DNA of 64,000 nt from contig CAVTXI010000012.1 in the NCBI GenBank assembly GCA_963738615.1, positions 434,001 to 498,000 on the forward strand, written 5' to 3'. The first letter of the stretch is position 1. Each line of letters opens with the position of its first letter. Source of the DNA: CAVTWY01 sp963738615. GTDB taxonomy: Bacteria > Pseudomonadota > Gammaproteobacteria > Burkholderiales > Burkholderiaceae_C. The position numbers and the translations under genes were made by a program. The notes beneath the pieces are model-generated. The model made no database searches, was not told the origin of the DNA, and was given only the letters and a program-made list of their open reading frames with translations. This document shows, in pieces, positions 59,620 through 64,000 of this stretch.

Positions 59620-60406
59620 CGAACCGTCCTCGGTCGTAGGCCGTGGTCTCACGCGCCTGCGGGTAGCGTGTGCGAAGCTCCTGCCCCAGCGTCGTGACGC
59701 CGGCGCGGTTGCCGATGCGGTTCTCGATGCGCATCGCCAGCCACAGCGTCTGCGCGTTCGAGTAGTCGGCGCTCTGGTTGATCCGGCGCACGAAGAATCG
59801 GGCGCGTTCGAACTCACCACGGCGGTACAACACGTCAGACAGGTTGTAGCCCACCACGGGGTTGTCGGCGTCGAAGGAATAGGCTCGCGTGAGCGCGGCT
59901 TCGGCCTGTTCGAGCCGCTTCTCGCGTCCGAAGCACACGCCTTGCGCGAGCAGCGTTCGCGCAACCTCGCGGTAGGTCGTCATGTTCAGTGCCGCTTCGA
60001 ACTGCCGATGAGAGTCGGGGTAGCGGCCCTGCTGGCACAGGAACCAGCCGTAGTTGTGCATCGCGTCGCCATCGCGCGCATTGAGCTGGAGTGCGCGCTG
60101 GAAGCTGTCTTCGGCCAATTGCAATTCGCCCATCGACGCGTAAATCAAGCCGCGCAGGTTGAATGCCGGTGCCAGCCGCGGGTCAGCCGCCAGGGCCTGC
60201 TTGGTCTGATCCAGCGCGGTTTCGTTCTGCCCGCGCTCGAAGTAGCTGATCGCCAGCTCGAGGCGCACCTTCGCGCGCTTCTCGTTGTCGGTTGAGTCGG
60301 GCGAGGACTTGACTTCGCCGGTGGCCGTGACGGTGGTCGTTGTCGTGCAGCCGCCAAAAACGACGATGCATGCCAGCAGCAGCACCACGAGCGGTCTGAG
60401 TGTCAT
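59612..60406 (-). CDS. pilW: type IV pilus biogenesis lipoprotein PilW/PilF
   Basis: TPR-containing outer-membrane lipoprotein, the pilotin that helps PilQ secretin assembly. It has 264 residues. The lipobox is VVFGGC at residue 15-20 and TPR repeats run from about residue 50 (LELAISYFERGQNETALDQ, PAFNLRGLIYASMGELQLAE, HNYGWFLCQQGRYPDS). With the PilU-like ATPase at 16618-17808 it indicates that the organism makes type IV pili. The order rlmN-pilW-rodZ is the usual one. Confidence 0.92.
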   Translation of the reverse strand: MTLRPLVVLLLACIVVFGGCTTTTTVTATGEVKSSPDSTDNEKRAKVRLELAISYFERGQNETALDQTKQALAADPRLAPAFNLRGLIYASMGELQLAEDSFQRALQLNARDGDAMHNYGWFLCQQGRYPDSHRQFEAALNMTTYREVARTLLAQGVCFGREKRLEQAEAALTRAYSFDADNPVVGYNLSDVLYRRGEFERARFFVRRINQSADYSNAQTLWLAMRIENRIGNRAGVTTLGQELRTRYPQARETTAYDRGRFDD

Positions 60407-60417
60407 CGACGGGACCT

Positions 60418-61544
60418 TCAACGGGTACTCCTGGATGCCGACGGGTGCCAATCGATGCGCTTCGCCTGAAGGCGTGCTGCCGCACCGGTGCGGTCCTGGA
60501 CTTCGCCGGCAAGTTGACCACACGCAGCATCGATGTCGTCGCCGCGGGTCTTGCGGATCGTGGTAACCACGCCACCGTCCTGAAGCACGGTTGCAAACGC
60601 CGTCACGCGTTCACGCGGCGAACGCCGCAGCCCCGAGGCGGGGAACGGATTGAAGGGAATGAGGTTGAACTTGCACGGCACGCGGCCACGCACCAATTGC
60701 AGCAGCGCACGCGCCTGGTCGGGGCTGTCGTTCACGCCGTCGAGCATGCAGTACTCGAAGGTGACGAAGTCGCGCGGCGCGCGGTCCAGGTAGCGCACAC
60801 AGGCATCGAGCAACTCGGCAATCGGGTACTTGCGGTTGATCGGCACCAAGTGGTCGCGCAGCGCATCGTCGCTGGCGTGCAGCGACACCGCCAGCGCTAC
60901 CGGGCAGTCGTCGCGCAGCCGGTCGATCATCGGCACGATGCCCGAGGTGCTGACGCTCACACGTCGCCGCGACAGGCCGTAGCCATGGTCGTCGAGCATC
61001 ACGCGCAGCGCCGGCAACAGCCGGTCGTAGTTCTGCAGAGGCTCGCCCATGCCCATCATCACGACGTTGTCGATCGCCCGTTGCCCAGCAGGAAGCCCGA
61101 GACGCCTGCGCAATGCGTGTTCGGCGTACCAAAGCTGGGCCAGGATCTCGCCCGTCGTCGAGGTTGCGGCTGAACCCCTGGTGCCCGGTCGAGCAGAAGC
61201 GGCAACCCGACTGCGCAGCCGGCTTGCGACGATACGCACAACGTGCCGCGATCGTCTTCGGGGATGAAGACAGTCTCGACGGCGTCGCCGCCACCGACGT
61301 CGAACAGCCATTTGATCGTGCCGTCACGTGACACGTGCTCGTCGATGATCGGCAGGGCTTGCAGTTGCGCTTGGCCCGCGAGCTTGGCCCGCAGCGTCTT
61401 GGCGAGGCCGCTCACCTGCTGGACATCGGCGACACCTTGCTGATGGATTGCGCGGAACAGCTGCGTGGCGCGGAAGCGCTTTTCACCCAGCGACTCGACG
61501 TAGGTCGCGAGAGATTCGCGGTCGGCGTCGAGCAGATCGAACAC
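60418..61544 (-). CDS. rlmN: 23S rRNA/tRNA adenine-C2 methyltransferase RlmN (two frameshifts)
   Basis: Radical SAM enzyme that methylates A2503 of 23S rRNA and A37 of some tRNAs. The CxxxCxxC cluster is split over two frames (CAVG then CRFCSTGHQGFSRNL). Dropping one G near 61215 and one near 61160 gives NLTTGEILAQLWYAE and a continuous 375-residue protein. The later part has VVMMGMGEPLQNYDRL, a second catalytic Cys region (FEYCMLDGVND) and KFNLIPFNPF. The start is GTG at 61544, 5 nt after ndk. Confidence 0.92.
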
Positions 61545-61549
61545 GCCCG

Positions 61550-61975
61550 TCAGCGGCTGTAGACGTTCATGCCGGGGAAGAAGAACGCCATCTCCGCGGC
61601 CGCCGTCTCGGGTGCGTCGGAGCCGTGCACCGCGTTCGCGTCGATGCTGTCGGCGAAGTCAGCGCGGATCGTGCCTTTGTCGGCCTTCTTCGGGTCCGTC
61701 GCGCCCATCAGCTCGCGGTTCTTCGCGATGGCGCCCTCGCCTTGCAGGACCTGAATCATCACCGGGCCCGAGATCATGAACTTCACCAGGTCGGCGAAGA
61801 AAGGGCGCGCCTTGTGCACGGCATAAAACGCTTCGGCCTCACCGCGCGACAGATGAGCCATCTTCGCCGCGATCACCTTCAGGCCGGCCTTTTCGAAGCG
61901 GGCATAGATTTCGCCGATGACGTTCTTAGCGACAGCGTCGGGCTTGATGATCGACAGGGTGCGTTCGATGGCCAT
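61550..61975 (-). CDS. ndk: nucleoside diphosphate kinase
   Basis: Transfers the gamma phosphate between nucleotides through a phosphohistidine. It has 141 residues, intact. N-terminus AIERTLSIIKPDAVAKN; catalytic His in SIDANAVHGSDAPETA. It is the first gene of the ndk-rlmN-pilW run. A TAGAAT that could be a -10 box lies at 62021-62026 on the minus strand, with no good -35. Confidence 0.97.
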   Translation of the reverse strand: MAIERTLSIIKPDAVAKNVIGEIYARFEKAGLKVIAAKMAHLSRGEAEAFYAVHKARPFFADLVKFMISGPVMIQVLQGEGAIAKNRELMGATDPKKADKGTIRADFADSIDANAVHGSDAPETAAAEMAFFFPGMNVYSR

Positions 61976-62088
61976 GGCGGAACTTTCTTCTGTGAAGCGT
62001 CGTTGTTTCGATAACCCACGATTCTAGGCGGCGCGTGTGTCGTGGTGATGATGCGCGTCATACATGACGGCGAACACCGCGGCGCGCG

Positions 62089-64000
62089 TCAACGCCGACG
62101 ACGCCCCGAGCCCTTGTTGTTGCCACGACCTTGCGACTTGGCGTGGAAGGCATCAGCGCCGATGTAGCCCACAGCCGTCTGCATCGGATCCGGCTGACCG
62201 CCCTGACCGCCTTGCCCACCCTGACCACCGCGGCGCCGGCCCAGCACCAGGGCATCACCATGCCCCTGGATCGCGCGCTTGTCGAAGGTTTGCTGCAACG
62301 GGTTGGGAATCGGGCCTTCGTCGCCGTAGTCGCGCCGCGGCACGCGGTTGGACTCACGCAGCGCGCGCTTGTCGAAGTTCTGCTGCAACGGGTTCGGGAT
62401 CGGGCCGTCCTCGCCGTACTCACGTTGCGCGCGGTTCGACTCATGACCTGCGCGCTTGTCGTAGGTCTGCATCAGCGGGTTCGGGATCGGGCCCTCACCA
62501 CCCTGCGCGTTCCTGCGCGGGCCGCTTGCACCTTGGCGGTCGCTGCCTTGGCGATTGCCACCTTGGCGGTCACCGCCTCGGCGGTCGCCACCTCGAGGCT
62601 CACCACCTCGAGGCTCACCACCTCGAGGCTCACCGCCCCGCCCCCTGGGTGGCGGCCGTCCCTCGGGTGGTCTTCGGTTGTTATCGAAATTTGCACGCGG
62701 GTCCTGCGGTTGGCGCTGTGGCGATGAAGGCCCTCGACCGCGGCCGCGCCTCCCTTGCTGGGCACGTGCGTCGTCGTTGCCACGATCAGTGCGCTCACCG
62801 GGATCACCACGGCCTGGACGATCGCCCTGCCCGACCATGCGTCGCAGCGCCTTAACGTCGCGCATCGGGCAAGTCGACCCAGACGCCGCGCTTGAGCCCG
62901 CGCGGCAGCACGACCACCCCGTAGCGAATGCGGATGAGGCGGCTTACCGTCAGGCCTACGACATCGAAGAGCCTGCGCACTTCACGGTGGCGACCCTCGG
63001 CGATCGTGACGCGATACCAGCGGTTGGCACCGTCGCCGGCGCCTTCGTCGATGGCCAGGAACGCGGCGCGCTGGCCTTCGACATCCACGCCCTCGAGCAG
63101 TCGCGCGCGTGCCTCGTCGTCCAGCGTACCCAGCACACGTACCGCGTACTCGCGCTCGATGCCGAAGCGCGGGTGCATCAACTGGTTGGCCAGTTCGCCC
63201 GAATTGGTGAACAGCAACAGCCCCTCGGTGTTGATGTCGAGGCGACCGACGGACTGCCACTTTCCCTGGAACAGCCGCGGCAATTTGCGGAACACGGTCG
63301 GGCGCTGCTGCGGGTCGTCGTGCGTGACGATTTCGCCCACGGGCTTGTGGTACGCGATGACACGCGCGGGCAGCGGCGCAATGCGGATGCGCACCGGCCT
63401 GCCGTCAATGGCCACGCGGTCGCCGAACGACACGCGTTGACCGGTGTGCGCCTTCTCCGCGTTCACCGTCACGCGGCCTTCGACGATCCACTGCTCGATG
63501 TCACGCCGCGAGCCCGCGCCCGATTGCGCCAGTACCTTCTGCAGCTTGGGTGCGTCGCGCTCGGGCGCGAGCTGCCGTCGGTCGGCCCCACGCCCTGATG
63601 CGGGCCTCGCAGCGCGTTCGTTCCGCATGTGCGGTTCGTCCCCGGAAGGGGCACCATCGGTGTCGATTGCAGGGTCAGACGCAGCGTCGCGGGCGGCTTC
63701 TTGGGGACCGTCGGCACCGGCTGCACTCGTCGCCTCGGCGTCCTGGCTCTGAGCACGCTCCTCGAGCGCGCGCAGTTCCTCGTCGGTCGCCGTCGCCGCC
63801 TCGTCGTAGCCATCAGATGTCACGTGCGCGAAGGCCTCGCCAAGACGCTCCCGGGTCTGCGGCTCGAGGTCGACGCGGCGAAACGGGGCGCCGCTTTCTC
63901 GGCCTTGATGCGCGGCCGGATTTGGCCCGTCAAGCTTGGCGTCGCGGCCGTCTTTGCCTCTTCGACCACGACGGCGCGGTCGCTTGGCACGATCCCCTTC
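62089..64000 (-). CDS. rluB: 23S rRNA pseudouridine synthase RluB, 5' end outside window (one frameshift)
   Basis: Makes pseudouridine 2605 in 23S rRNA. The frame is open to the window edge, so the gene is partial at its 5' end. A basic low-complexity N-terminal extension and an acidic Ala-rich stretch precede the S4 domain (KLQKVLAQSGAGSRRDIEQW) and the catalytic domain with Asp in GRLDINTEGLLLFT. One extra C near 62860 separates the core from its tail: dropping it reads VDLPDADVKALRRMVG. The tail (62089-62857) is Gly/Arg-rich with repeats and ends GQPDPMQTAVGYIGADAF, a motif seen in Burkholderiales RluB tails. Confidence 0.88.
62272..62500 (-). repeat. three ~30-residue repeats in the RluB tail
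   Basis: Three copies of a unit containing GPIPNPL-x-Q-x-x-DKRA, spaced 90 and about 87 nt, followed by Glu-Ser-Asn-Arg in two of them. Slightly diverged in DNA, so the peptide appears to be under selection. Confidence 0.8.
62589..62633. repeat. 15-bp tandem repeat x3 in the RluB tail
   Basis: Three identical copies of CACCTCGAGGCTCAC, encoding Gly-Gly-Glu-Pro-Arg repeats on the minus strand. Degenerate GGDR/GGNR-type units continue upstream of them. In-frame unit length means copy number can vary without frameshift. Confidence 0.85.

Overview
This window is chromosomal DNA of a high-GC betaproteobacterium, almost certainly of the order Burkholderiales. The evidence is conserved gene order: der-hfq-hflX-hflK-hflC-DUF2065-hisZ-purA, ndk-rlmN-pilW-rodZ-ispG-hisS-(YfgM)-bamB, smc-zipA...ligA, and dapC-dapD-PilT/PilU-type ATPase-dapE-prmB are typical of that order. 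I cannot assign a family. Coding density is high and no gene-free stretch exceeds about 220 bases. The largest gap, 50788-51006 between hflX and hflK, shows no recognisable element.

Layout. 61-4066 (minus): a FecR/DUF6600 envelope protein, then ligA and def overlapping by 4 nt. 4159-7050 (plus): a periplasmic DUF3857/transglutaminase protein. 7069-13400 (minus): an FAD monooxygenase, an SRPBCC remnant, zipA and smc. 13578-21902 (plus): queF, a SET-domain protein, then lysine/diaminopimelate synthesis (dapC, dapD, dapE) with a PilU-like pilus ATPase inside the cluster, prmB and an ABC-F ATPase. 21917-23612: an asparaginase gene and lexA diverge from a region with two LexA boxes. 23644-34347: a partial type VI secretion (T6SS) locus with an M15 peptidase, PAAR spike tip, a membrane-anchored ketoacyl-synthase-like protein, tssM, tagF, an OmpA/BON protein and, on the other strand directly after lysC, tssA. 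The sheath, baseplate, Hcp, VgrG, ClpV, TssJ, TssK and TssL genes are not here. 34355-39791 (minus): lysC, tilS, accA, an AlkA-type glycosylase and cysS. 39940-42650 (plus): two cyclophilins, lpxH and mtfA. 42672-45110: rnr and a tRNA-Leu(CAG). 45206-64000 (minus): purine and histidine genes, the HflKC/HflX/Hfq block, der, bamB, a YfgM-like protein, hisS, ispG, rodZ, pilW, rlmN, ndk and rluB, which runs off the window edge.

A striking property is about 20 apparent single-base indels, mostly one inserted G or C, concentrated in 39-63 kb. They break genes that are normally essential (ligA, cysS, lpxH, hisS, ispG, bamB). Removing or adding one base restores the expected protein in nearly every case, so most are probably sequencing or assembly errors. 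Broken genes below are given their full reconstructed span.

The most biologically interesting items are the ketoacyl-synthase-like membrane protein in the T6SS locus, tandem SOS boxes shared by lexA and an asparaginase gene, a dispersed bacterial repeat inserted in frame in rnr, and the T6SS gene tssA sitting 7 nt behind lysC.
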